This document shows, one piece after another, positions 1 through 7,697 of a stretch of 10,170 nt of DNA. A program made the position numbers and the translations under genes. The DNA lies in contig JAQIWT010001604.1 of the NCBI GenBank assembly GCA_034696485.1, forward strand, positions 1 to 10,170, in the 5' to 3' direction. Source of the stretch: Isohypsibius dastychi. Taxonomy: Eukaryota > Tardigrada > Eutardigrada > Parachela > Isohypsibiidae. Below the pieces are notes generated by a model. The model was not told the origin of the DNA. It was given only the letters and a program-made list of their open reading frames with translations, and searched no databases. The number at the start of each line of letters is the position of its first letter. The stretch's first letter is position 1.

Positions 1-753
1 TTCAAGCCCCATTTTATACAAGATCGCCCAGACACAGTCGAGAAATTTACGAAACGTCTTCGTGAGGTAGCACAGACACAAGCTTATCAAAACAAAGCTC
101 TCTCAGAGGGGGTGGTCAACTCTAATACTTTGGTGCCTCTGTTGTCCAGATTGGCAGTATCAATGAGCAATCCGTACCACCAAAACCCATATCAGCCAGT
201 TACACCATTTGGAGTTTCTCCAGCTTATTCTGGATTAAACATGTCACCTTTTGGGTTGCCCCCAATGTATCAGACGACCTCTCACACTGAAACGCTCCCA
301 GTCTTCAATGTGATGACGCAACCAGCAGATTTGGCTAAAGAGAATGCAAAGCTACGAAATGAACTGGCAGCAATGCGAATTACTGCACCTGAAAGCCGTC
401 CTCGAATTGGGAACTCAAATGAGCGACCCCAAATTACTTGTTATTATTGTAACAAAGTTGGACATTACCAACGTGATTGTCGTTCTCGAGCAGCTAATCA
501 GCGAGGCCGGGGAGGTCAATACCGTGGTCGTGGTTCGTACCAAGGACCGCGTACTGACAATCGCTTCAGTAGTCAGGGAGGTTACCGGGGACGTACACCA
601 TATAATACTCCGTATGATATGTACCCACCACAACCAACTTATTATCAGCCACAAATTGGGTATGTTCAACAACCTCAGTACGTGTCACCGAATCCCAATC
701 AGCCTCCCATGGTGACATATCCACAAACGCCACGACCGACTTTCAACCAGTAG
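1..753 (+). CDS. gag: Gag, C-terminal part (nucleocapsid with CCHC zinc knuckle), 5' partial
   Basis: The frame is open from base 1, so the true start lies upstream; the first in-frame ATG is not meaningful. Visible parts are an N-terminal stretch that could be the end of capsid and a short Lys/Glu/Leu heptad-like segment around codons 108-125. A single zinc knuckle CYYCNKVGHYQRDC (CX2CX4HX4C) lies at bases 439-480. An RGRG-rich and then Pro/Tyr/Gln/Asn-rich low-complexity tail runs to the TAG at 751-753. In this family the knuckle binds genomic RNA and the basic RGRG tail would help. Gag is in frame 1 and pol in frame 3, so Pol needs a -1 shift, reinitiation or a similar event. The pol frame is open from about base 618, giving a 130-base overlap. 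Confidence 0.88.
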   Translation, partial: FKPHFIQDRPDTVEKFTKRLREVAQTQAYQNKALSEGVVNSNTLVPLLSRLAVSMSNPYHQNPYQPVTPFGVSPAYSGLNMSPFGLPPMYQTTSHTETLPVFNVMTQPADLAKENAKLRNELAAMRITAPESRPRIGNSNERPQITCYYCNKVGHYQRDCRSRAANQRGRGGQYRGRGSYQGPRTDNRFSSQGGYRGRTPYNTPYDMYPPQPTYYQPQIGYVQQPQYVSPNPNQPPMVTYPQTPRPTFNQ

Positions 754-783
754 CCGCAGTTGAAATGACTCTTTCAACTGTGG
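754..783 (+). promoter_or_regulatory. Strong RNA hairpin over the gag stop/pol start junction
   Basis: Bases 754-765 pair with 772-783 in a 12-bp stem (one G-U wobble at 756/781) with a six-base loop at 766-771. The hairpin begins on the base after the gag TAG and buries the pol ATG at 765-767. The segment 759-765 can pair instead with 741-747, which would loop out the gag stop. The two folds exclude each other. Such a structure is a plausible recoding or reinitiation signal for Pol synthesis. I see no canonical X XXY YYZ slippery heptamer in the overlap, so the mechanism is open. Confidence 0.55.
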
Positions 784-2858
784 ATCTCGTGCCGGTTCAC
801 AGTACCTCTGTTGGAGCACTTACCTGTAAAGTTCTGGTCGAAAATGAGTCAGTGATCGTCGTTCTGGACACTGGTTCAGGTGTCTCTCTTATTGATTTTT
901 CTTTGGTTGATCGAATTAGACCGCATCTTTTTCCTTGGGAAGGCCCCGCAATCTCTTTAATTTCTGGTATGGTGAAGCGGCCTGAATATGCGTGTTCCGT
1001 TCGCGTTGAAATACTCGGATTCGTCTCTCTTGAAATTTGTGCAGTTTTGGAAGAACTGCCCGTGCCTCTTCTGTTGGGGAATACGTTTCTTCTGAACTCA
1101 CCATTCTTGTTGGATTTTTACCGTTTGGAACTCATAAACCCCATGTATGACCCACCTCAGCGAATGATTGTTGCTACCACAGGCTGCATAGTCTCATCCA
1201 TTATAACCCCTCTTTTCATTTCTGAAGTGATTCCTCCTGAATCACTTGAGTCCCCCCAAAACTGTCTGATCAACAGTCTGGATTCGGGACCCGCCTGCTT
1301 TGCTTCCCACACAATGAGAGGGCGCCACTCTCCTGCTGTGGAAGAAAACCCTTCGAAGGTCGATGTTTTCTTTGAAACCCCTGATGTAGTGCCAGGGTCG
1401 AGCGCTGAAACCCCTGAAGATGTTCCGGGGTCGAGTTGTCGTGTGTTGTCCGAAACCCCCGATGAGGTACCAGGGTCGAATTTTCAAATCCATTACGATG
1501 TTCCAGGGTCGAGTTCCCAATCGCCTGATGTGAATCGTGATTTTATGCCGACACGAATTAACAGTAAAACTTTTTGTTTGTTTGTGTCTGAAGAGGATGA
1601 CGATAGCCCGGAAAATAACGAACCGTATTATCTTCCCAAACGACTTCTAGAGGACGACGACAGTCCTATATTTCCCCCTCTCAAGAAACCTGGAAAAACA
1701 ACGCAAGAAGAATTCATCTCAAAACTGGTTCTGGGTAACGAAATGAACGAGGAACAGAAGAAACAAATGATTACCCTTTGCTGCGAATACTCAGATATTT
1801 TTGCATGCCCAGAAGAACCTTTGGGTGAAGTTACTGTGGTCAAGCACAAAATTGACACACTTGACAACAGACCTGTGAAAGAACCATTACGAAGAGTAGC
1901 TTTCTGGAAACGGGAACACATTCAAAAAGAAATAGCTTCTCTTCTCGAGCAAGCAATAATCGAAGAAAGTTCAAGTGACTGGGCGTCAAACATTTTACTT
2001 GTGCCAAAACCAGATGGAACTTCCAGAATGTGTATCGATTTTCGGGAATTGAATAAATTAACAAAGAAAGACAATTACCCGCTGCCAAGAATAGCAGAAT
2101 GTCTGGATGTCTTGACTGGAGCTCGTTGGTTTTGTGGGCTCGATTGTAATTCTGGTTACTGGAATGTTTTGGTGGCAGACGACTCTGTCGAAAAAACGGC
2201 ATTTGTGAGCCCAGATGGATTGTACCATTGGCGTCGTATGCCATTTGGTTTGTGTAACGCGCCTGCTACTTTTTCTCGGTTAATGGATAAGGTCCTACAC
2301 GGAATGAAAATGAAAACTGTTTTGGTTTATCTCGATGACGTAAACATTTTCGCACCTACTTTCGAGCTTTTGTTGGAACGTCTTGAAGAAGTTTTCAAAA
2401 GATTCCGTGCAGCAAGTCTGAAACTCAAACACTCAAAATGTGAGTTTGGGACACAATCCTTGAAGTTTCTGGGACATATGGTTGATAAGAATGGAATTTC
2501 TACCAATCCCGATAAAATTGCAACGATCAAAAATATCCAACCTCCAACGAATCTTCATGAAGAACGTTCTTTTCTGGGTGCAGCCAGCTATTACAGAAAG
2601 TTCATTCCACATTTCTCTGAAATCGCCCATCCCTTGAACGAACTGACCAAAAAAGATGTTGATTATATCTGGACCAATGACCATCAAAGATCTTTTGAAA
2701 CATTGAAAGAATGTCTAATTTCAAGTCCTGTCCTAACCCACTTTCAATATGGTCAACCTCTTATTCTCGAAACTGATGCAAGTTTGTTTGGGCTTGGTGC
2801 CGTACTTCACCAAATTGAACCGAGTGGAGAAAAGAAAGTTCTTGGATATGCCTCCTGA
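765..2858 (+). CDS. pol: Pol, 5' part: aspartic protease, reverse transcriptase and start of RNase H
   Basis: The start is placed at the ATG 11 bases after the gag stop, although a frameshifted fusion is possible. The protease active site is DTGSG at residues 35-39, with the hydrophobic-hydrophobic-Gly motif (PLLLGNTF) near residue 103. A long Pro/Ser/acidic linker (about residues 140-330) holds PGSS repeats. The reverse transcriptase spans about residues 370-560: the first catalytic Asp is D460 in GLDCNSGYW, then MPFGLCNAPATF, then YLDD at residues 522-525. The thumb and the start of RNase H follow (ETDAS, first catalytic Asp D671). The product copies genomic RNA into cDNA in the particle. 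The frame stops at a TGA in the middle of RNase H (bases 2856-2858), and homology resumes at once in the same frame. This copy should therefore lack full RNase H and integrase unless the stop is read through. Confidence 0.9.
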   Translation: MTLSTVDLVPVHSTSVGALTCKVLVENESVIVVLDTGSGVSLIDFSLVDRIRPHLFPWEGPAISLISGMVKRPEYACSVRVEILGFVSLEICAVLEELPVPLLLGNTFLLNSPFLLDFYRLELINPMYDPPQRMIVATTGCIVSSIITPLFISEVIPPESLESPQNCLINSLDSGPACFASHTMRGRHSPAVEENPSKVDVFFETPDVVPGSSAETPEDVPGSSCRVLSETPDEVPGSNFQIHYDVPGSSSQSPDVNRDFMPTRINSKTFCLFVSEEDDDSPENNEPYYLPKRLLEDDDSPIFPPLKKPGKTTQEEFISKLVLGNEMNEEQKKQMITLCCEYSDIFACPEEPLGEVTVVKHKIDTLDNRPVKEPLRRVAFWKREHIQKEIASLLEQAIIEESSSDWASNILLVPKPDGTSRMCIDFRELNKLTKKDNYPLPRIAECLDVLTGARWFCGLDCNSGYWNVLVADDSVEKTAFVSPDGLYHWRRMPFGLCNAPATFSRLMDKVLHGMKMKTVLVYLDDVNIFAPTFELLLERLEEVFKRFRAASLKLKHSKCEFGTQSLKFLGHMVDKNGISTNPDKIATIKNIQPPTNLHEERSFLGAASYYRKFIPHFSEIAHPLNELTKKDVDYIWTNDHQRSFETLKECLISSPVLTHFQYGQPLILETDASLFGLGAVLHQIEPSGEKKVLGYAS
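1374..1514 (+). repeat. Degenerate PGSS repeats in the protease-RT linker
   Basis: Three 30-base units (1374-1403, 1407-1436, 1452-1481) encode versions of ETPDxVPGSS. A shorter fourth unit (1497-1514) encodes DVPGSS. The units lie in frame and each contains a GGGTCGA core. The encoded stretch is acidic, Pro/Ser-rich and probably disordered, so it may act as a flexible spacer or processing region between protease and reverse transcriptase. No function is known to me. Confidence 0.7.
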
Positions 2859-4670
2859 ACCTTGAAGGCCGCAGAGAAAAATTATTCAGCTGTTGAGCTG
2901 GAAATCGCAGCAGTTATTTTTGGTGTGGAACATTTTGATGCTTATGTTGGTGGCTCGCAGACGTTTACCATTTTAACAGACCACAGTGCACTGGTGGGTC
3001 TCCTGAAAATGCGTGAACCAAAAGGTCGGTTGGCACGCTGGGTTTTACGTTTGCGACCTTACAATTTTGAGATACAGTATCGAAGCGGTTCTCGAAATGC
3101 AATTGCCGACTATTGTTCGCGTTTTCCATTTGATTCTGATAATTCGGCAACACCAGTCAATTTGCTTCTGTCCGCGCCGATGTTTTTCACAAACTCTGCT
3201 GATCTAGAAGTCATGCAACGGAACGATTCCTATTGTGCGAAAATAATAGACGTTCTTCTCGATCCGTTGTCAAAGGATTTTAGAAAGAAATCTGTTTATT
3301 TTGCGATGAAAAACGATCTACTCTATCGCATCACGCACCGCGACAAAAGAATTGTCTTGCTATTGGTGATCCCTAAAATCTTGCAAAAAGAGATTCTTCA
3401 GACTTCGCATGACGATGCAGGTCACCTAGGGATTACTAAGACTTACGAGAAAATTCACGACAAGTACTTCTGGCCCGGATGTGTGAATACGATTGTTGAT
3501 TACGTCAATACTTGCGAAAGCTGTATCCTCAGAAAGTCGCCTACGCAGGCGCCAACCGGCTATCTGCGACCAATACCGGTATTCAGTGCTTTTCATACAG
3601 TCTCGATTGACTTTCAAGGTCCTTTTGTCAAAAGCAAAAAGGGCAATAGGTATCTGATTGTATGTATCGATTATCTTACAAAGTGGGCTGAGGTCAAACC
3701 CGTCAAGGCAGCTACTGCAATGAATGCTGCACATTTTTTCGTTAAACAAGTGGTACTCCGACATGGTGCTCCAAAACGACTGATCAGTGACAGAGGTTCA
3801 CATTTCCTCAACACCCTCATGGAACATGTTCTATATCTTTTGGGTACTAAACATCAAATAACACCCGCTTACCACCCAGAAGCAAACGGTTTAGTGGAAC
3901 GTATGAATCAAACGATCGGTCGTGCTCTCTCCCACTACGTTTCAGACTTCCACACGAATTGGGACGAGGCTGTTCCGTTTGTGGTGTTCTCTATCAATAC
4001 AGCGAAACAGGATACCACGAAATTTTCCCCCTTTGAACTGGTGTACGGAAGAACACCAATCATGCCGGCAGACGTGGCACTGGGTTTTGAGGGATACGAA
4101 ACAATCGAAGATCCTGAAGATTACGTGAAGCAAATTCATGAGTGGTTGATCCATGCACGCGAAATTGCCGCTCTGAAAATTAAAAAAAATTTCGATAGAA
4201 CGGCACCAATTTATAATGCTGACCGATTGTCAACGGACTTCAACGTTGGTGACGTAATAGCTTTGCGATGCCCGCCTGACGTACGTAAAAATGAGAACGA
4301 TGGTAATAATAAAATCGGTCTTTCAACCAAATTTCTTTACAAATGGCAAGGGCCTTATAAGATTGTTGCGAAAAATTCTCCGAGATCTTACGATATTGAG
4401 AATTTGAAGGGGCGAAAGAAAACACAAACCGTGGACGTTAAACGCCTTAAAATATTCCGGCAACGAATAGATGAAGTAGTACCGCTTCGAAAGACTGTAG
4501 AATGTCAAACTCAGCAGTTTGAAGATCTGAATCCGGATTCTAAATATTCTGATAGCTACAGTGACGATGAACGTGATTTAATTGATTTTACCGAAGCCGA
4601 AGAAGATCTGAAACGTGGTTATAACAGCCGACCAAGACGAAACGTCTCTCGAGTCAACTATGCAGAATAG
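2859..4670 (+). CDS. pol: Pol, 3' part: rest of RNase H and integrase (separated from 5' part by TGA)
   Basis: This continues the same frame straight after the TGA and has no start codon of its own that makes biological sense. RNase H residues appear in YSAVELE (E at 2895 or 2901) and TDHSAL (D at 2979). The integrase zinc finger is H-x4-H-x29-C-x2-C (3408, 3423, 3513, 3522). The catalytic core is a DDE triad: D at 3609, D at 3789 and E at 3897, with the last two separated by 35 residues as in active integrases. A GPY motif lies at 4350-4358 in the C-terminal SH3-like module. An acidic tail ends in basic RPRRNVSRVNYAE. There is no chromodomain. The role would be removal of template RNA and insertion of cDNA into host DNA. 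All catalytic residues of the integrase are kept, so only the upstream stop looks damaging. Confidence 0.9.
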   Translation, partial: TLKAAEKNYSAVELEIAAVIFGVEHFDAYVGGSQTFTILTDHSALVGLLKMREPKGRLARWVLRLRPYNFEIQYRSGSRNAIADYCSRFPFDSDNSATPVNLLLSAPMFFTNSADLEVMQRNDSYCAKIIDVLLDPLSKDFRKKSVYFAMKNDLLYRITHRDKRIVLLLVIPKILQKEILQTSHDDAGHLGITKTYEKIHDKYFWPGCVNTIVDYVNTCESCILRKSPTQAPTGYLRPIPVFSAFHTVSIDFQGPFVKSKKGNRYLIVCIDYLTKWAEVKPVKAATAMNAAHFFVKQVVLRHGAPKRLISDRGSHFLNTLMEHVLYLLGTKHQITPAYHPEANGLVERMNQTIGRALSHYVSDFHTNWDEAVPFVVFSINTAKQDTTKFSPFELVYGRTPIMPADVALGFEGYETIEDPEDYVKQIHEWLIHAREIAALKIKKNFDRTAPIYNADRLSTDFNVGDVIALRCPPDVRKNENDGNNKIGLSTKFLYKWQGPYKIVAKNSPRSYDIENLKGRKKTQTVDVKRLKIFRQRIDEVVPLRKTVECQTQQFEDLNPDSKYSDSYSDDERDLIDFTEAEEDLKRGYNSRPRRNVSRVNYAE

Positions 4671-4830
4671 CTTACGCAACTGCAACTAATCTCATAATAT
4701 CGCCGGCCACTGCTCTATAAACGGGGGAAGATCATGCCGTGACTAACTTCCGCTACTTACTAATCGCTTTGCGCTTCTAATACACTATGAGAAAATACGA
4801 TAACTACGAGAAAATTAAAGAAAAATAAAA

Positions 4831-4908
4831 GGGGTAAAATCTAACTCGACCCTCTTTTTGCGTGTTTATACGTGTATTTCCAACAGGGGTCAAATTTAAC
4901 TCGACCCT
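4831..4908 (+). repeat. Paired 23-bp repeats GGGGTMAAATYTAACTCGACCCT
   Basis: The copies are at 4831-4853 and 4886-4908, with two mismatches and 32 bases between. Each starts with a G run and ends in CGACCCT, so each can fold on itself; in copy 2 GGGTC pairs with GACCC. They lie just after the pol stop and an AATAAA. The role is unknown: possible protein-binding site, RNA element or remnant insertion. Confidence 0.65.
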
Positions 4909-5176
4909 ATTTTCGTGCCTCATTCACATCCGTGAGGCAAAACTGTGCTTCTATCATTCATGTCCTACATAACTGAGTCATTCATCAGTCGGACGAAGCG
5001 TTACATCTTCACCTTTCGAGGTTCCGACTTGCAAATCTCACATGTTACCTCAAGCGTGCCCCTTCAAACTTTTGCTCTCTCTCATTCGGCTCTCGTTGTT
5101 TACGATTTTCCGGAAATGACCTCAAAACCTCATTACAAACAGAATATAAGTGGTTTATCTACATCGGAAATAAATC

Positions 5177-5407
5177 ATGTCTCAATTTCAAAAATTCAAC
5201 ATCTTTTCGAAATTGATGAAAGTTTCTGAACCGTTTTCTCATTCTCAACTTTGTATTGTTGGCGAAAAAGCTGTTTCCGAAACTGAGCTTTTGTTTCTTG
5301 TCATCGATCCCTCAATATCCAGTTCCACTCCCGAAGCACAATGGGTTACCGCAGAATGGTTGAAAACTCATCAAACGCTGGCTCAGTTTTTGTTATCAAT
5401 CCATTAG
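5177..5407 (+). CDS. Small ORF of 76 codons overlapping the env start, unrecognised
   Basis: An ATG-started frame encodes a 76-residue peptide without signal peptide, membrane segment or known motif. Its last 67 bases overlap the env start in another frame. I do not recognise it. It could be a short upstream frame in unspliced RNA, a small accessory gene or chance. Nothing in the sequence, such as a strong start context or repeated motif, argues strongly for translation. Confidence 0.15.
   Translation: MSQFQKFNIFSKLMKVSEPFSHSQLCIVGEKAVSETELLFLVIDPSISSSTPEAQWVTAEWLKTHQTLAQFLLSIH
5289..5322 (+). promoter_or_regulatory. Candidate splice acceptor for env subgenomic RNA
   Basis: A pyrimidine-rich tract at 5289-5313 is followed by ATATCCAG ending at 5322, 18 bases before the env ATG at 5341. 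The position and tract fit a 3' splice site that would join a leader exon to env, as in env-bearing retroelements. The donor would lie before this window. Confidence 0.4.
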
Positions 5408-7311
5408 TGGGACAGCGAGCGTCAAAAATTGCGTGCTGGGTTACTTTCATCATGTTCACCCATGTGACCCAAACGTCCAACGTGTTAGCACTTCGTGCCC
5501 AAATGTGTGACTGTACTGGTTCGTTAAAATTCCTCGGCGTGGTAGATACACTAGAATACGGAAAGTGTGATGACGTCCCACCACCTCCTGTTCGAAAACC
5601 AGTAACCTACACGATCTATCGTCATCAGCAGGCCTCATTGATATTCCCGGCACATGCCTGCCGCAGTGTCACTAAAACGGCTTCAGTTCAGACATTCTTT
5701 TTCGGTTCTTTCAACACCGAAAGTCAAGAAACAACAGATCTTGTCTCAGCTGACGACTGCAAACGCATGGTGTCCTTGAATTGTTTTGGTAACCCAATGA
5801 TCAGGGCTGGTCCCTCCGTGTTCTCTTTTGACACAGATCCGAAACCGACCGGCAGCTGGATGACGACCCAAAAGGACGCAGTACGATCCTGCAAAACTGA
5901 GGAGGTCACCCTTGAGCAACTGTGCCCGACTTGCCCAATTATGTCGGCCTTTGGTATACTGAATGTCAACAAATCTCAAGGATACGCGTCTGTCAACGGT
6001 GTGACCTTCGTCTGGTCCACGAATCAACAACCTTCAAAAACTGACTGCCAATTTGACGCTACTCCACCAACGCCTGGTTCTTTCTGGAGGACTGATGACA
6101 GTATCTTACACATAAGAGATGCTGAGCGTCAACTCGATTTCGCTTTCGAGTCCACCGCAGCCAACGTATCTTGTCAACCCATCCGTCGCCTTTTCGAGAT
6201 ACTTGGCCCTCTCAAGCGTACGTATATCGGTTTTGACTTTTTACTCCCGACAGAAAATAAAGTCCGCAAACGAAATAAGCGGCAAGATTCAGACGAAACA
6301 TTGCGACTCCGCGAGCGAAATCGACAAACTCTACTCAATCCTAACTACCGCGCAATGGTTGGCCTGCCCCCTTTAGAAAATCCTAACGCAGCCCTCCAAA
6401 ATCCTGTTCGATCACCCCGTCCTGTTGACGACCCAAACAGCGTCCGTGCTGCGTTTGAGTACAGAACGATGCCCCCACTACAACGGTTCACACCGCGACC
6501 TGTTTTTCAACCCGTAACGCGCGCAACCTGGCCACAGTTTCCTCCTTCCATCCCAACAACTCCTTACTATGAGGAACAACAAGACGAACCACAGGTGACC
6601 CAAAAACCAGTGGTCAGCGTAAGTCGAAACAACATGCCCGAAATTGAAGAACACCATCTTCAATACATGAGTGATAAAGAAATCGAAATGGCCAACATGG
6701 CCACACGAGAACGTCACTTCACCGAATGCAACCAACGAAAAATTAGACTGGCCTTGGTCCAACTGTTGTCGGCTACAAGTGGAGTCCTCGCAGCTCGAGA
6801 GTTAGATATGAATGACTGTCAGACGATTGAAAGCCATGGCTCGACCTCCCTCCTTTTCCAATGCAAATCTGTGGACACATGGTTTGAAACGGTCCAAGAT
6901 GCATGTGGACCTCAGCTCGTCACTTCAATCGAAGGTAAAAATATGACCATTTCTCCAGATGGATTTTCTCTCCTCCCCGCCACTACCTGTGGTCAACGCA
7001 ATGGTTATGCCAACGTCCTCGGAAAAACTTTCCAGTATCAAAATGGCGTGTGGGAGCCTGCGCATCAAGCAGTCCATGTAGCACACTCCAAGTTCTTCGG
7101 ACTTTACAACTACAGCATAGATCAAATTAGTTCTGATCTGCTCGCTAACACTCAGCCCCATATGTCTGCCTACGCACTCCTTGCCCAAGTCGACGGCCTT
7201 CTCATGTCTTCAGGTAAACTGTCATTATCTGAAGCTTTAGTTGACCATAACGAACTCAGCAATGTCGTCGACATTGGAGGATTCTTCTTCAATTTGTTCA
7301 CACGCGCCTAA
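5341..7311 (+). CDS. env: Env-like glycoprotein ectodomain, class III-like/chuvirus-type candidate, ends before membrane anchor
   Basis: The 656-codon frame starts at ATG 5341 (a second ATG at 5356 is possible). A hydrophobic signal-peptide segment at about residues 31-50 is followed by CDC at residues 56-58. An N-terminal Cys-rich domain ends at RNKR (residues 311-314), a furin-type cleavage site. Next come a basic, then long Pro-rich segment (about 330-430), a helical stretch starting CNQRKIRLAL, more Cys and N-glycosylation sequons (NVS, NMT, NYS). The order of Cys and motifs resembles the glycoproteins of chuviruses and their relatives captured by insect retroelements. This is by pattern only. 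Role if intact: receptor binding and membrane fusion. A TAA at 7309-7311 ends the frame just before the membrane anchor, which follows in the same frame, so this copy would give an unanchored ectodomain. Confidence 0.8.
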   Translation: MGYRRMVENSSNAGSVFVINPLVGQRASKIACWVTFIMFTHVTQTSNVLALRAQMCDCTGSLKFLGVVDTLEYGKCDDVPPPPVRKPVTYTIYRHQQASLIFPAHACRSVTKTASVQTFFFGSFNTESQETTDLVSADDCKRMVSLNCFGNPMIRAGPSVFSFDTDPKPTGSWMTTQKDAVRSCKTEEVTLEQLCPTCPIMSAFGILNVNKSQGYASVNGVTFVWSTNQQPSKTDCQFDATPPTPGSFWRTDDSILHIRDAERQLDFAFESTAANVSCQPIRRLFEILGPLKRTYIGFDFLLPTENKVRKRNKRQDSDETLRLRERNRQTLLNPNYRAMVGLPPLENPNAALQNPVRSPRPVDDPNSVRAAFEYRTMPPLQRFTPRPVFQPVTRATWPQFPPSIPTTPYYEEQQDEPQVTQKPVVSVSRNNMPEIEEHHLQYMSDKEIEMANMATRERHFTECNQRKIRLALVQLLSATSGVLAARELDMNDCQTIESHGSTSLLFQCKSVDTWFETVQDACGPQLVTSIEGKNMTISPDGFSLLPATTCGQRNGYANVLGKTFQYQNGVWEPAHQAVHVAHSKFFGLYNYSIDQISSDLLANTQPHMSAYALLAQVDGLLMSSGKLSLSEALVDHNELSNVVDIGGFFFNLFTRA

Positions 7312-7512
7312 ACCGTGGTTGCTTCCATTGCCACGTTCATTCTCCTGGCTCTCTTCGTTTGGATCGTCGTGAAGTTCAAATGTTTTCGCCGCTGCTACCG
7401 CAAGACACGAAAGACTAAAGCACGTCAACCGGATATTGAAATGCAGGCTGCCGGCCCAATCTTCAGAACAGCGCGTTTTGTTGAACGAGCCCCGCTTTTG
7501 TCCATCAAGTGA
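7312..7512 (+). CDS. env: Env C-terminus: transmembrane anchor and cytoplasmic tail, cut off by TAA
   Basis: The frame continues from the env ectodomain right after the TAA. It encodes a strongly hydrophobic segment of about 20 residues (ASIATFILLALFVWIVV), then a Lys/Arg-rich stretch with two Cys that could be lipid-modified, then a tail of about 35 residues ending in a TGA. It has no start codon of its own in a sensible place. It is the anchor and tail of the same glycoprotein, and the break is a single stop. Confidence 0.75.
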   Translation, partial: TVVASIATFILLALFVWIVVKFKCFRRCYRKTRKTKARQPDIEMQAAGPIFRTARFVERAPLLSIK

Positions 7513-7697
7513 CATCTGACCAAGCATAGCCTCGCTTTGTTAATGCAGTCAATAACCTACATCGCGATTATTGTAGTGCTCATATAACCTCACAGGGAAA
7601 CGCTTTCGGCTACTAAAAAAAACGAAATAAAAAGCTCTAGCCTTTTCGTTGTTTTATCAGTTACCTTTCGTTTACCATTTCCCAGCCCAGCTACACC
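7513..7697 (+). promoter_or_regulatory. Env-accessory spacer with AATAAA and two splice acceptor candidates
   Basis: An AATAAA lies at 7626-7631, about 115 bases after the end of the env tail frame, and could end an env transcript. Two acceptor-like sites follow: GTTTTATCAG ending at 7660 and ACCATTTCCCAG ending at 7685, the latter 12 bases before the ATG at 7698. That ATG has A at -3. A weak TATA-like CATATAAC is near 7580. These fit an RNA dedicated to the downstream ORF, made by splicing or by its own promoter. Confidence 0.35.

Larger units (their letters stand above)
4671..5340 (+). other. Non-coding spacer between pol and env
   Basis: No convincing gene is seen in these 670 bases. The content is an AATAAA at 4824-4829, a pair of 23-bp repeats (4831-4908), short open frames without recognisable domains, and a pyrimidine-rich splice acceptor candidate just before env. 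An env-bearing retroelement normally makes Env from a spliced RNA, and this spacer is where the acceptor should lie. Confidence 0.6.

Noticed and set aside
415-672. Minus-strand ORF of 85 codons across gag
   Set aside because: It lies opposite the zinc knuckle and RGRG-coding region and shows no domain; a shadow of gag. The other minus-strand frames over pol and env are the same kind of shadow.
344-715. Plus-strand 123-codon frame overlapping gag
   Set aside because: It has no motif, and the frame-1 zinc knuckle proves gag to be the coding frame.
618-753. Canonical -1 slippery heptamer for gag-pol
   Set aside because: I scanned the overlap and saw no X XXY YYZ with repeated bases in the gag frame.
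4945-5229. 94-codon frame in the pol-env spacer
   Set aside because: It needs a GTG start, has no domain or signal peptide, and ends before the likely env acceptor; chance is likely.
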